Shown piece after piece: positions 1 to 8,226 of a stretch of 26,286 nt of DNA. The notes under the pieces are model-generated. The model saw only the letters and a list, made by a program, of their open reading frames with translations, did not search any database and had not been told where the DNA came from. The stretch is from CAZWDO01 sp964632485 [NCBI: uncultured bacterium]. Its GTDB lineage: Bacteria > JAGOEH01. The translations under genes and the position numbers were made by a program. How positions within the stretch are numbered: the first letter of the stretch is position 1; every line of letters starts with the position of its first letter. The DNA lies in assembly GCA_964632485.1 (NCBI GenBank), contig CAZWDO010000004.1, positions 134,091-160,376 of the forward strand. The letters run 5' to 3'.

Positions 1-960
1 TTAAGTGGTAAAGACCCTGGATTTGTACCCATCACTCGTATTGTTAAAGATCAATATAATAACCTTTGGATTGCAGATTTCGAGGTAGGGTTGTTTATTC
101 CTGTCAATCCCGATCAAAACGAATGGATTTCGTTTGGGGTTCTGGATGGAATGTTATATTCAAAAGAATTATGGGCATTGGCTGTTTATTATAATGATGT
201 CTGGGTAGGTACCCGTAATAATGGAATTTTTCATTTAAACTATGGACGGTCCATTCAATATCCTGAAATACAGTGGACGGTTACTAACCAGGGAAATGAA
301 GATGATTTACATTCCAATGATATCCTTGACATTGCCATCGATGGATTTGGCAATCCCTGGGTTGGCGCTGTTTCCGGACCAATTTTTCGATATGGAACTC
401 AATGGTATGTACCTTGGGAAGACCCCGAGGATCAACTGAAAAGCAAAATTAATTGTATTACAATCGACGCTTATAATAACAAGTATTATGGAACTGCGGA
501 TAAGGGAATTATCATTGCTATCGGCGACACTTTGAGCTGGTTCTATTTCAACACACTAAACAGCCCTCTCCCCAGCAATCTGATACGTTCCATAAAAATC
601 AACCCCTATACGAATCAACTTTATGTGGGAACCGATAAAGGACTTGTCATTATTTCCGATCCTCATTTAATCAGTAGCCAAACTCTTGATAGTATAACCG
701 TTTACCCCAATCCCTGCCGTTTTCATGATTATATTGACTTGGAGATCAATTTTTCAAAATTAACTCCTTACAGTAAACTCTATATATTCACCCTCGATGG
801 TGAACTAATACGATCACTCGCCACCCAGTCAGGTAATATCGGTCACATTTCATGGGATGGAAAAAATGAGAAGGGCAAATTGGTCAATTGCGGCGTGTAC
901 ATCTATCAAATTATTGATCAGAACCAACAAGTGAAAAGTGGTAAACTAATTATCAAATGA
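1..960 (+). CDS. Exported beta-propeller protein with C-terminal sorting domain, 5' truncated
   Basis: The frame is open from base 1, so this is the last 319 codons of a longer gene. It holds about five repeats of the two-component-regulator propeller type, each with a short W/Y-x-G core: NLWIADFEVGL, VWVGTRNNGIF, PWVGAVSGPIF, YYGTADKGI and LYVGTDKGLVI. From about residue 230 comes VYPNPC, followed by an immunoglobulin-like module with WDGKNEKGKLVNCGVYIYQI and the terminal KSGKLIIK. That pattern is typical of FlgD-like or type-IX-secretion C-terminal domains in FCB-group bacteria. I infer a large secreted or surface-anchored protein; propeller repeats alone do not give a ligand. Its stop overlaps the next start by four bases (ATGA), so the two genes are translationally coupled. 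The N-terminus and signal peptide lie outside the window. Confidence 0.8.
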   Translation, partial: LSGKDPGFVPITRIVKDQYNNLWIADFEVGLFIPVNPDQNEWISFGVLDGMLYSKELWALAVYYNDVWVGTRNNGIFHLNYGRSIQYPEIQWTVTNQGNEDDLHSNDILDIAIDGFGNPWVGAVSGPIFRYGTQWYVPWEDPEDQLKSKINCITIDAYNNKYYGTADKGIIIAIGDTLSWFYFNTLNSPLPSNLIRSIKINPYTNQLYVGTDKGLVIISDPHLISSQTLDSITVYPNPCRFHDYIDLEINFSKLTPYSKLYIFTLDGELIRSLATQSGNIGHISWDGKNEKGKLVNCGVYIYQIIDQNQQVKSGKLIIK

Positions 961-2639
961 TCCAGTTTTTAAGTAAAGATCCAATTCCTGCCAATGATTA
1001 CGATATAATTTTTAATCACCCCCTTGAAATTTCCAACCATATTCGTCAGCTTTCAGAAATTAATATTCCCTTCGATACTTTCTTACTTTTTAAAGAAAGC
1101 AATCAGGTTAAAAAAGAAAAGGCCTTTGCTTTTTTTATTCAAGCCAACAATACGGATTTTCTAACTGATCAGCTTAACCCAATCGAGCTGGGGGATACAG
1201 TTCAGAATTATCTAAAAAACAAGGCCTTCCGTATCGCGAACGGAGAACAGGAAGATAGTAAGGATTATCTTCAATTTATCTATGAATTAGAAACTATCCG
1301 CTACCTTTTTTTTGCGCCCATCCAAAGTATTGAACACTTTAGATATCGGCAGGAGTATATTCCTGTTATTCGATTTTCATACCCAAAGCTGATTAAGAAG
1401 CATGATTTTCGCAATGAAAACCGTCTTAATCTTACCAATTCCAACCCTGTGAGCATCAAGTTAAGTGATAATCTTGAATTACGGTTAATTAACATATCCT
1501 GTGGCGGCATAGCTACTCAAAACACCGCCGATACTCATTTTTTGATCGGTGATTTTATGAATTTTACGCTGGTTTTACCCAATTTTTCGGAACAACTTCT
1601 GCTCAAAGGTGAGATTCGCTATTTAAGCGCAACTCGTATCGGCATTAAATTCCACCCTTTTCAAGTAACACGAATGGAACAGTTACTATTTCGGAAAAAA
1701 ATACTTATTATACGTAAATTTATTCAAGAAGAAGCGAAGCGTTTAATCCTTTCTCCTCCCCGTTCATCACTTCAAGCCACTCATTCGCCTAAATCCGCCA
1801 AACTTAGAGAGCTAATCGCCGAACAAAGCAGCTCTCAAGAAACTATTCGCCCTCATTATTACGAATTAAATAAACCCTTTATTTTATTAATTGACAATAA
1901 GCCCGATCATCGCTATAATGTTTTAAAATTGAAATATCAACTGATCAAATCTTTATATACCCGCGTCGAGACATTGCTTCGATTGCATACCATTCATCTG
2001 ATACTATTTAATCCCGATTTTACAAATTTTCGCGCTATTATTCGTTTACTAAAATCAAATCCTATGTACCATTTTATTCCAAAAATACTTCTTACTCAAC
2101 AATTTACCAGAGATTTTATTATTTCGATGCAAAATGAATTGAGTTACCATAAAATACTGAAATTCCCATTTCATACAACCCAGCTATTACACTCCATTGA
2201 TAACGGGCTTAACTGCTTTAAGTTATCCCATGAAATGGAGTTAACTTCTTTTCCGGCGCATTTGCAAAATCTTAAGTACCTTTTCGTGTCCAATTCGCCT
2301 TCAATTATTTACGGTCTATCACTGTTATTCTATGAGCTTAAATTGGATCGCTTTTATAGTGAATTAAATGGAAATAAACTGATCAGCGCTATGAATCAAA
2401 CCGATCCTGATATTTTAATTCTTGACAATTACCTAAACGATATCAATTCACTTCGACTTTGTCCCATTATCAAACGGAATCCCCGGTTTAAAAAAATTAA
2501 AATCATTTTAATGATCACTCATCCTTTGGCCGATTATCTTGAAAAAATATCTCATTACCAAATCGATCGTTACATTTTTTATCCTTTTCAGGGTGAAGAT
2601 ATTTTAGATATTATTCAATCGTTGGATTTTGAAATGTAA
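957..2639 (+). CDS. PilZ domain protein with two degenerate receiver domains
   Basis: A 560-residue protein. Residues 1-130 are unassigned, possibly a YcgR-like N-terminal domain. A PilZ domain at about 145-240 carries both c-di-GMP-binding signatures: RNENR (RxxxR, 152-156) and NISCGG (NxSxxG, 179-184). Two receiver-like domains follow at about 306-420 and 438-556. The first keeps an acidic residue (LLID, D313) and the K-x-P lysine (K402), but has F351/N352 where the phospho-acceptor Asp should be. The second keeps the acceptor Asp (LILD, D490) and a Thr, but lacks the acidic pair (FVSNS) and has Tyr542 in place of the Lys. I infer a cytoplasmic c-di-GMP effector in motility or chemotaxis, given cheR and cheB downstream. 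The start is the ATG inside the upstream stop. The receivers may be structural rather than phosphorylated. Confidence 0.8.
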   Translation: MIQFLSKDPIPANDYDIIFNHPLEISNHIRQLSEINIPFDTFLLFKESNQVKKEKAFAFFIQANNTDFLTDQLNPIELGDTVQNYLKNKAFRIANGEQEDSKDYLQFIYELETIRYLFFAPIQSIEHFRYRQEYIPVIRFSYPKLIKKHDFRNENRLNLTNSNPVSIKLSDNLELRLINISCGGIATQNTADTHFLIGDFMNFTLVLPNFSEQLLLKGEIRYLSATRIGIKFHPFQVTRMEQLLFRKKILIIRKFIQEEAKRLILSPPRSSLQATHSPKSAKLRELIAEQSSSQETIRPHYYELNKPFILLIDNKPDHRYNVLKLKYQLIKSLYTRVETLLRLHTIHLILFNPDFTNFRAIIRLLKSNPMYHFIPKILLTQQFTRDFIISMQNELSYHKILKFPFHTTQLLHSIDNGLNCFKLSHEMELTSFPAHLQNLKYLFVSNSPSIIYGLSLLFYELKLDRFYSELNGNKLISAMNQTDPDILILDNYLNDINSLRLCPIIKRNPRFKKIKIILMITHPLADYLEKISHYQIDRYIFYPFQGEDILDIIQSLDFEM

Positions 2640-2645
2640 AACTAC

Positions 2646-2674
2646 TTGACAATTGTATCTAAAGAGGTTATTGT
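2646..2674 (+). promoter_or_regulatory. Possible sigma-70 promoter for cheR
   Basis: A perfect TTGACA (2646-2651) is followed after 17 bases by TATTGT (2669-2674, 4/6). It lies in the only gap of this gene cluster, just before the cheR ribosome-binding site. It would let cheR-cheB-gpsA be transcribed apart from the two upstream genes. Confidence 0.4.
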
Positions 2675-2693
2675 TAACTTAAAGGTGTATAAT

Positions 2694-3560
2694 ATGAATT
2701 TAAAAACTGAACCGAGCAATGCAATCATTAATAGCTATCAGATCAGTGATCATGAATTTCAGCTTTTTGCCACTATGGTATATGATCGATTTGGCATCCA
2801 TTTAACCGAACAAAAAATGAGTCTGGTTTCAGGACGATTGCAAAAAAAACTTAGAGAACTTTCTCTTTCTTCTTTTAAAGAGTACTATGAGTATATCATT
2901 CATGACAAATCTCAACAATCATTAATTGAATTGATCAATTTACTTACAACCAACCACACTTTTTTTTTCAGAGAGAAAACGCATTTTGATTTCTTCATCC
3001 ACCAGGCTCTACCGGAGTTAAAATCCCAATTAATTTCAAATAACTTACGGGACTTGAGAATTTGGAGCGCCGGTTGCTCTTCAGGAGAGGAACCCTATAC
3101 GCTGGTCATGCTTTTAATGGAATTTTTAGGAACTGATTATAGTCATTGGGATGCAGGGTTGCTTGCCACTGATATTTCGGAAAAAGTTCTATCTTTCGCT
3201 AAAATAGGAATCTATCCGGAAGATCGCGTTAAAGACTTACCTCCCTTATATAAGCAAAAATATCTGCAAAAGCTTCCAAATCACCAATGGGAAGTGATCG
3301 CCAAAATTAAGAATGAGGTCACTTTTCGCCGATTTAATCTAATGAATCAGCAGTTTCCATTTAAAAAACAATTTCACATGATATTTTGTCGCAATGTCAT
3401 GATCTATTTTGACCCGCCAACCCGTCATGAACTCGTCCAACGTTTTTACCAGCACCTGGCACCAGGGGGGTATCTTTTTATCGGCCACTCCGAAACACTC
3501 GGACGCGAAAACAACCTTTTTGAGTATATTAAACCCGCTTTATATCGAAAGCGGGTTTAA
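2694..3560 (+). CDS. cheR: Chemotaxis protein methyltransferase CheR
   Basis: CheR uses S-adenosylmethionine to methylate glutamates on chemoreceptors and works against CheB in adaptation. The 288-residue product has the N-terminal helical CheR domain (about 20-85, including TNHTFFFRE) and the methyltransferase domain. Its SAM motif WSAGCSSGEEPYT is followed by ATDIS and the FCRNVMIYF motif. Length is normal for the family. I start at the ATG at 2694, six bases after AAAGGTG. An in-frame TTG at 2646 would add 16 unconserved residues and coincides with a -35-like hexamer. The last codons form the left arm of a long hairpin shared with cheB. Confidence in function is very high. Confidence 0.96.
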   Translation: MNLKTEPSNAIINSYQISDHEFQLFATMVYDRFGIHLTEQKMSLVSGRLQKKLRELSLSSFKEYYEYIIHDKSQQSLIELINLLTTNHTFFFREKTHFDFFIHQALPELKSQLISNNLRDLRIWSAGCSSGEEPYTLVMLLMEFLGTDYSHWDAGLLATDISEKVLSFAKIGIYPEDRVKDLPPLYKQKYLQKLPNHQWEVIAKIKNEVTFRRFNLMNQQFPFKKQFHMIFCRNVMIYFDPPTRHELVQRFYQHLAPGGYLFIGHSETLGRENNLFEYIKPALYRKRV

Positions 3561-3563
3561 TAT
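3526..3563 (+). promoter_or_regulatory. 16-bp perfect hairpin across cheR stop and cheB start
   Basis: Bases 3526-3541 pair perfectly with 3548-3563 around a 6-base loop, and a further T-G wobble reaches 3564. The stem holds the end of cheR, its stop codon (3558-3560) and the cheB ATG (3562-3564). No T-tract follows, so it does not look like a rho-independent terminator. I infer that it hides the cheB start until ribosomes finishing cheR open it. Confidence 0.7.
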
Positions 3564-4638
3564 GACACTGATGAAAAAAATTCGTGTTTTAGTGATTGAT
3601 GATTCCGCTTTAGTTCGCAATATTCTTACTAAGGGACTGGGACAAGACCCTTGGATAGAAGTTGTAGGATCAGCGCCGGACGTATTTATTGGGCGCGACA
3701 AAATTATAGAACTTAATCCTGATGTGTTGACTCTCGATATAGAAATGCCTCGAATGGATGGAGTAGAATTTCTTCGGCGTCTAATGCCCCAATATCCTCT
3801 CCCTGTTGTCGTTGTTAGCTCTCTCACCCAAAAAGGGAAACAGATTACTATCCAGGCTCTGGAAGCCGGAGCCGTTGATTTTGTCCCCAAACCCAGTTCC
3901 AATGTTGCGGAAGGGTTATCCCAAATGATGATGGAATTACGCACTAAAGTGAAAATAGCATCCACCGCGAATGTATCCATTTGGAAACACAAAAAAAATC
4001 AAACCGATTCATCAGCTACAACCGTAAAGGCGATGAATTATTCATTGGCCGAATCCACCGACAAGGTTATTGCCATTGGGGCATCCACCGGTGGGACTGA
4101 GGCTATTGCCAGAGTTGTCTCTGATTTTCCTACCAATATGCCGGGTGTCGTAATTGTTCAGCATATGCCCCCAGGCTTCACAACCATGTATGCCGAACGG
4201 CTTAATCGCATTTGCCGTGGGGAAGTTAAAGAAGCTCAGGCAGGGGACCGCGTTATGCCCGGTCGAATTTTATTGGCTCCGGGTGATTATCACATGTGTG
4301 TTGTCCGCTCCGGGGGTCAATACCGCATTGAACTAAACCAGAATAGTAAAGTTAATGGTCATCGGCCCTCAGTTGATATTCTCTTCAACTCCGTTGCGCA
4401 ATATGCCGGCAATAATTCACTCGGTATTATTTTAACCGGAATGGGAAATGATGGCGCCAGAGGTATGAAAGCAATGTACGATTCTGGGGCGTATAACATC
4501 GCCCAGGACGAAGCGTCATCTGTGGTATATGGGATGCCTAAGGTAGCCGTTGATTCGGGAGGTGTTAATAAAGTCCTATCTCTAGATCAAATTACACCTG
4601 AGCTAATCCGCATTTTAAACCAAAAGGATGTTATATAA
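3562..4638 (+). CDS. cheB: Chemotaxis response regulator protein-glutamate methylesterase CheB
   Basis: CheB removes methyl groups from, and deamidates, chemoreceptors when phosphorylated. The 358-residue product has a complete receiver domain (VLVIDDS acidic pair, phospho-acceptor D59 in LTLDIEMP, VVVVSS, KP lysine). A linker of about 45 residues leads to the methylesterase domain with its catalytic triad: S175 in GASTGG, H201 in VQHMPP and D297 in GMGNDGA. The start is the ATG at 3562, one base after the cheR stop; a second ATG at 3571 is possible. No good Shine-Dalgarno is visible for either, which fits coupling to cheR through the hairpin described at 3526-3563. A longer in-frame extension reaching back into cheR is not supported by homology. 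Confidence 0.96.
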   Translation: MTLMKKIRVLVIDDSALVRNILTKGLGQDPWIEVVGSAPDVFIGRDKIIELNPDVLTLDIEMPRMDGVEFLRRLMPQYPLPVVVVSSLTQKGKQITIQALEAGAVDFVPKPSSNVAEGLSQMMMELRTKVKIASTANVSIWKHKKNQTDSSATTVKAMNYSLAESTDKVIAIGASTGGTEAIARVVSDFPTNMPGVVIVQHMPPGFTTMYAERLNRICRGEVKEAQAGDRVMPGRILLAPGDYHMCVVRSGGQYRIELNQNSKVNGHRPSVDILFNSVAQYAGNNSLGIILTGMGNDGARGMKAMYDSGAYNIAQDEASSVVYGMPKVAVDSGGVNKVLSLDQITPELIRILNQKDVI

Positions 4639-4639
4639 T

Positions 4640-5650
4640 ATGGCTCATGTTCTTGTCATGGGAGATGGCAGTTGGGGTACCGCTTTTGCTCTGCTACTTT
4701 TAAGTAAAAATCATCGAGTGGCTTTATGGAGCTATTTTCCAGAACAAGCCAATACCATTCGCCGCGAAAACGAAAATAAAAAATTTTTGCCAGGAATAGA
4801 GATTCCGGATTCGATTTCTATTCTTCATCGTGAATTAACGGTCGATTTCCATCAATTTGATTTAATCGTGAATGCCGTTCCCACTCAATTTGTACGTCCG
4901 GTTTTTCATTCCGTTTTTTCTCAAACGAATTCAATAATTCCTATTCTTAGTTTGTCCAAAGGGCTTGAAATATCAACCCGGCTTCGTGTAAGCCAAATCC
5001 TTCATCAAATAACCCCTAAATCGCCTGTGCTGGCTCTATCCGGACCATCACATGCTGAAGAAGTCGCTCAGAAATTGCCAACGGCCGTTACCTTAGCAGG
5101 AAAAAATTACGCGCTTCTTGAGTATTGGCAAAATGAAATTTCGACAGATTACTTTCGAATATATACCAATTCTGACCTGATCGGTGTAGAAATGGCCGGC
5201 GCTTTAAAGAATGTGATTGGTTTAGCAGCCGGAATGGTCGATGGACTCGGATTCGGTGATAATACCAAATCCGCCTTGATTACCCGGGGATTAGCTGAAA
5301 TTACCCGACTCACCCTGAATATGGGAGCTCAACAAGAAACTCTGTATGGACTTAGCGGTTTAGGAGATTTGATTACGACTTCAATAAGCCGACATGGGAG
5401 AAATTGGAAAGCAGGATTTATCATTGGTCAAGGTACTAAATTTCAAGAGTATGAAAAACAAACTGCTATGGTCATTGAAGGCGCTTATACTGTTAAAGCC
5501 GCCATTCAATTAGCGAAGGAGTATTCAATCGAAATGCCGATCACTGAGCAAATTTACCAGGTTATCTATGAAAATCTCTCACCCAGAGACGCTGTATTAA
5601 ACTTAATGACAAGAGCTTATAAATCTGAACGCTTTTTAGCCGGTGGATGA
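4640..5650 (+). CDS. gpsA: Glycerol-3-phosphate dehydrogenase [NAD(P)+]
   Basis: GpsA interconverts dihydroxyacetone phosphate and sn-glycerol 3-phosphate, supplying phospholipid synthesis in the cytoplasm. The 336-residue product has the N-terminal dinucleotide-binding motif GDGSWGTAFA, LSLSKGLE, the LSGPSHAEEVA motif and the catalytic-lysine region GALKNVIGLAAGM, with GLSGLGDL in the C-terminal helical domain. Length is normal. I chose the ATG at 4640, one base after the cheB stop; an alternative ATG at 4628 would overlap cheB and add four residues. It is the last gene of the plus-strand cluster and its end overlaps the opposing radical SAM gene by 34 bases. Nothing ties it functionally to chemotaxis. 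Confidence 0.95.
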   Translation: MAHVLVMGDGSWGTAFALLLLSKNHRVALWSYFPEQANTIRRENENKKFLPGIEIPDSISILHRELTVDFHQFDLIVNAVPTQFVRPVFHSVFSQTNSIIPILSLSKGLEISTRLRVSQILHQITPKSPVLALSGPSHAEEVAQKLPTAVTLAGKNYALLEYWQNEISTDYFRIYTNSDLIGVEMAGALKNVIGLAAGMVDGLGFGDNTKSALITRGLAEITRLTLNMGAQQETLYGLSGLGDLITTSISRHGRNWKAGFIIGQGTKFQEYEKQTAMVIEGAYTVKAAIQLAKEYSIEMPITEQIYQVIYENLSPRDAVLNLMTRAYKSERFLAGG

Positions 5651-6561
5651 TAGAATTCAGGAATATAAAATGTATCCGCTGAGTCCAAATCCTGGCAAAA
5701 CAGATCGAAAGCATTTAGAGAAATAGCATATTCCTTTATCAACTCATATTCATCTAATGTTAATGGCCGGTTAATCATCTCATAATTTTTAGCTAAAGCA
5801 AACGGCGTGTATTGAGCCATTAAACTAACCAGTATTCTATCCTTAAAATTCCTGGTCAGAAAAGTTAAAATTTCTTTTGAACTATCTAAATGGCCTGGCA
5901 ACACCAAATGCCGAACGATTACCCCACTTCTCATCAAACCCATATCATCCATAACAAATCTACCTGTTGCAGCAACCATTTTTTCTATCGCTCGTTCCGC
6001 TGTTTTGGGATAATTAGATATTTTTGAATAGATTTCTGCTAGGTTTGCCTGGCTATATTTGTAATCAGGTAAAAAAATATCAATCCAGCCTGATAATTCA
6101 TCGATAATTTCCGGGGTTTCATAGCCATTCGTATTATAAACAAAGCGAATATTTTTTTGTTGATATTTAATAGCCTTAATAACGCTCAGAATTAGCGGCG
6201 CATAAGGTGTCGGTGTCACTAGATTTATAAATTGGCACCCTTTTGCGTTTAACCCGATGATAATCTCCTTCAGACGAGAAAGACTGATATAGTAACCATC
6301 TCCGGATTGACTAATATCGAAATTTTGACAGAAAACACATCGGAGGTTGCAATGCGAAAAAAAAATATTTCCTGAACCATATTCACCTGTAATGACGGGC
6401 TCTTCAAAAAAAAAAGGCTGGAATAAATTGATTTTTAAATATAATTCTCCTCGGCGATATAAAACAGGAGCCCGGCAAAACCCGGTTTCTTTAAACCTGT
6501 TGACTCCGCAAGAGTGGGGACAAAAATTGCAGTTTTTCAGCCTTTCGATCAATTCCTCCAT
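5617..6561 (-). CDS. PflX-like radical SAM protein
   Basis: A 314-residue protein of the radical SAM family related to pyruvate formate-lyase activases (COG1313/PflX-type by pattern). The radical SAM cluster motif CxxxCxxC is seen as CNLRCVFC (about residues 71-78). Before it lies a second conserved cysteine set, CNFCPHSC with a further Cys in GFC, typical of the PflX subgroup. Later motifs include LVTPTPY, VYNTNGY and LPDYKY. Homologues reductively cleave SAM to start radical chemistry; the true substrate is unknown and no glycyl-radical enzyme is in the window. The ATG at 6561 shares one base with the upstream stop (TGATG); a GTG at 6564 is an alternative. It is the third gene of the K+ channel operon. 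Confidence 0.85.
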   Translation of the reverse strand: MEELIERLKNCNFCPHSCGVNRFKETGFCRAPVLYRRGELYLKINLFQPFFFEEPVITGEYGSGNIFFSHCNLRCVFCQNFDISQSGDGYYISLSRLKEIIIGLNAKGCQFINLVTPTPYAPLILSVIKAIKYQQKNIRFVYNTNGYETPEIIDELSGWIDIFLPDYKYSQANLAEIYSKISNYPKTAERAIEKMVAATGRFVMDDMGLMRSGVIVRHLVLPGHLDSSKEILTFLTRNFKDRILVSLMAQYTPFALAKNYEMINRPLTLDEYELIKEYAISLNAFDLFCQDLDSADTFYIPEFYHPPAKKRSDL

Positions 6562-7055
6562 CACACTTCCCCAATTTCCTCCACCAATGCATTAAACAGA
6601 GTGATGATATCATCATCAGCTTTCCGGAGGCGTTCTGCCAAAATTTCCGCTAATCTGCGCATGACCATCATTCCAACATAATGATCAGTTCTACAGATTT
6701 CTCCAAATTGTTCACGTCCCAGGACTAAAAAAGTGCAATCACTTTCACAAACTACCGTTGCTGTCCGACGACTATCTTCCAGTAGTGAAATTTCTCCAAA
6801 AAAAACATTTTCATGGTCTTCCAATATGACTACAGTATAAGGATCACGGGCTGACGTATGCTTCACAATCCGCACAGAACCCGAAAAAATAATATGTAAT
6901 GAATCGCCCAGATCCCCTTCCTTGAGTACTATTTCCCCCTTTTTACATTGTATAATATTAAATAATTTTGCCAAACGTTCCAAGCGTTCAACGTCCGTCT
7001 TTATAAAACTAAAAAGTTTGATGTTCGATAACCGTTCAATAATTTCTTCAATCAT
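6561..7055 (-). CDS. Stand-alone cyclic-nucleotide-binding domain protein
   Basis: A 164-residue protein made almost wholly of one cyclic-nucleotide-binding domain (about 12-125). The phosphate-binding cassette FGEISLLEDSRRTATV (86-101) keeps the Gly-Glu and the Arg (R97) that contact the cyclic phosphate, so binding looks competent. After it come two helices (about 127-162) but no helix-turn-helix, so this is not a CRP/FNR-type transcription factor. Its start overlaps the stop of the K+ channel gene by eight bases and its end meets the radical SAM gene. I infer that it may be a regulatory subunit acting in trans on the channel. It could also serve an unrelated cAMP/cGMP-sensing role. Confidence 0.85.
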   Translation of the reverse strand: MIEEIIERLSNIKLFSFIKTDVERLERLAKLFNIIQCKKGEIVLKEGDLGDSLHIIFSGSVRIVKHTSARDPYTVVILEDHENVFFGEISLLEDSRRTATVVCESDCTFLVLGREQFGEICRTDHYVGMMVMRRLAEILAERLRKADDDIITLFNALVEEIGEV

Positions 7056-8226
7056 TCCGCTCTTTATTTCCTTTTAAGATAATCAATTTACTGCCTTTGG
7101 GTATTATATAATCTACTCCTGGATTAAAAATCGGTAGATTACTGGTTAGTACCTTAACTTTTTTTAAATTTTCCACTAACCGTGAAATATTCGGAGTTTT
7201 TTGAGCATCTTGAATCGCCTCACTTTTTCTCTGATAAAAATTTCCTGTATTCTCAAGTACGCCTATTAATAACCCCTTTTCATTCTGTTGCTGATAAAGT
7301 ATTAGTAGCTCACCAAATTTTTTGCCAATCCAATCACCCGGCATTTCGCCAACCTGAATCCCAATTTCAGCCATTTGATTTAATATATTGGGAAATCCAT
7401 CGTAAACAAGGCTGTTGGCAAAACAGGAACATAGTAAATCCTTGGCAAATACGATTTCATCACAGTTATTCTGTTTTAAGTAAGGAAAAAATTTTTCATC
7501 CTCAATCTCCGCAACTACATAAATTCGAGGATTTAAGCGCTTTATCGTCATTACCGCCATCACAATTTTTGGATCCTCCAGCACCGGCGATTGATTTTTT
7601 TTCGATTCATGTAGTAAAAGTATGCGGCTTGCAGTTTTGACACCCGCTCGGATCAATGTATTCTCATCCATATAATCCCCATTAATAAACCGTAAATCAT
7701 GCTGTTCAAATTCTGCCATTAATGGCTCCATTTCATCCTGATGAGCCGTATTGATCAATACCAATGAGACGCCCTCAACCTCCTGAATGGAAAAAAACCG
7801 TTTGATAATCTCATGTAATTCACCTTTCCATCCACAAATAATAATATGGTCTTTTAATTTTTTCAAAACAGCTAATCCTTTTTTGCGTTGTAGATTGCGT
7901 TCAACTAAAAAAGAAGCGATCCGGCCAGTTGTTATACTGAGCAGACCAATCCCTAAAAACATAACTAATATCCCGATTAAACGTCCCCAGGGTGTAATCG
8001 GATATCGATCTCCATAGCCAACGGTGAAAATTGTTACAAAAAACCACCAAATAGCATCCCAAAAGCTATGAAACAAAGTATTCCCGCCATGATATTCAAT
8101 TTTTAATACTAAATAGGATGACCCTATTGCGATTAACATTATTACCAAAGCTAAAATAGCATTATCATTATGGAATAAACTGCTGAATTTTTTTTTTAAT
8201 ATTTTTAAGCGTTTTATTTTTCTCAT
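7048..8226 (-). CDS. Potassium channel with RCK (TrkA-N/TrkA-C) domains
   Basis: A 392-residue inner-membrane protein resembling MthK-type channels. After a basic cytoplasmic N-terminus come TM1 (about 23-43), a pore helix, the K+ selectivity filter TVGYGD (68-73) and TM2 (about 82-105). The RCK/TrkA-N domain starts at about residue 127 with HIIICGWKGELHEI, a divergent nucleotide/ligand-binding glycine motif, and includes FINGDYMDENTLIRAG. A TrkA-C-like part ends the protein (GVDYIIPKGSKLIIL). The predicted role is ligand-gated K+ flux. It is the first gene of a minus-strand operon with a cyclic-nucleotide-binding protein and a radical SAM protein. A TATAAT-like -10 lies at 8240-8245 on the minus strand, with no convincing -35. 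Confidence 0.9.
   Translation of the reverse strand: MRKIKRLKILKKKFSSLFHNDNAILALVIMLIAIGSSYLVLKIEYHGGNTLFHSFWDAIWWFFVTIFTVGYGDRYPITPWGRLIGILVMFLGIGLLSITTGRIASFLVERNLQRKKGLAVLKKLKDHIIICGWKGELHEIIKRFFSIQEVEGVSLVLINTAHQDEMEPLMAEFEQHDLRFINGDYMDENTLIRAGVKTASRILLLHESKKNQSPVLEDPKIVMAVMTIKRLNPRIYVVAEIEDEKFFPYLKQNNCDEIVFAKDLLCSCFANSLVYDGFPNILNQMAEIGIQVGEMPGDWIGKKFGELLILYQQQNEKGLLIGVLENTGNFYQRKSEAIQDAQKTPNISRLVENLKKVKVLTSNLPIFNPGVDYIIPKGSKLIILKGNKERND

Noticed and set aside
3409-3561. Long N-terminal extension of cheB reading back through cheR
   Set aside because: The extra 51 residues are an out-of-frame reading of cheR, and the receiver domain begins normally at the ATG at 3562.
3526-3563. Hairpin between cheR and cheB as a rho-independent terminator
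   Set aside because: No T-tract follows on either strand, and the right arm contains the start codon of the next gene in the same operon.
3540-3992. Minus-strand open frame of 150 codons opposite cheB
   Set aside because: It lies fully antisense to the strongly conserved receiver domain of cheB, with no ribosome site or recognisable domain.
7182-7640. Plus-strand open frame of 152 codons opposite the K+ channel gene
   Set aside because: It is antisense to the RCK domain, has a His/Ser/Phe-rich shadow composition and no start context.
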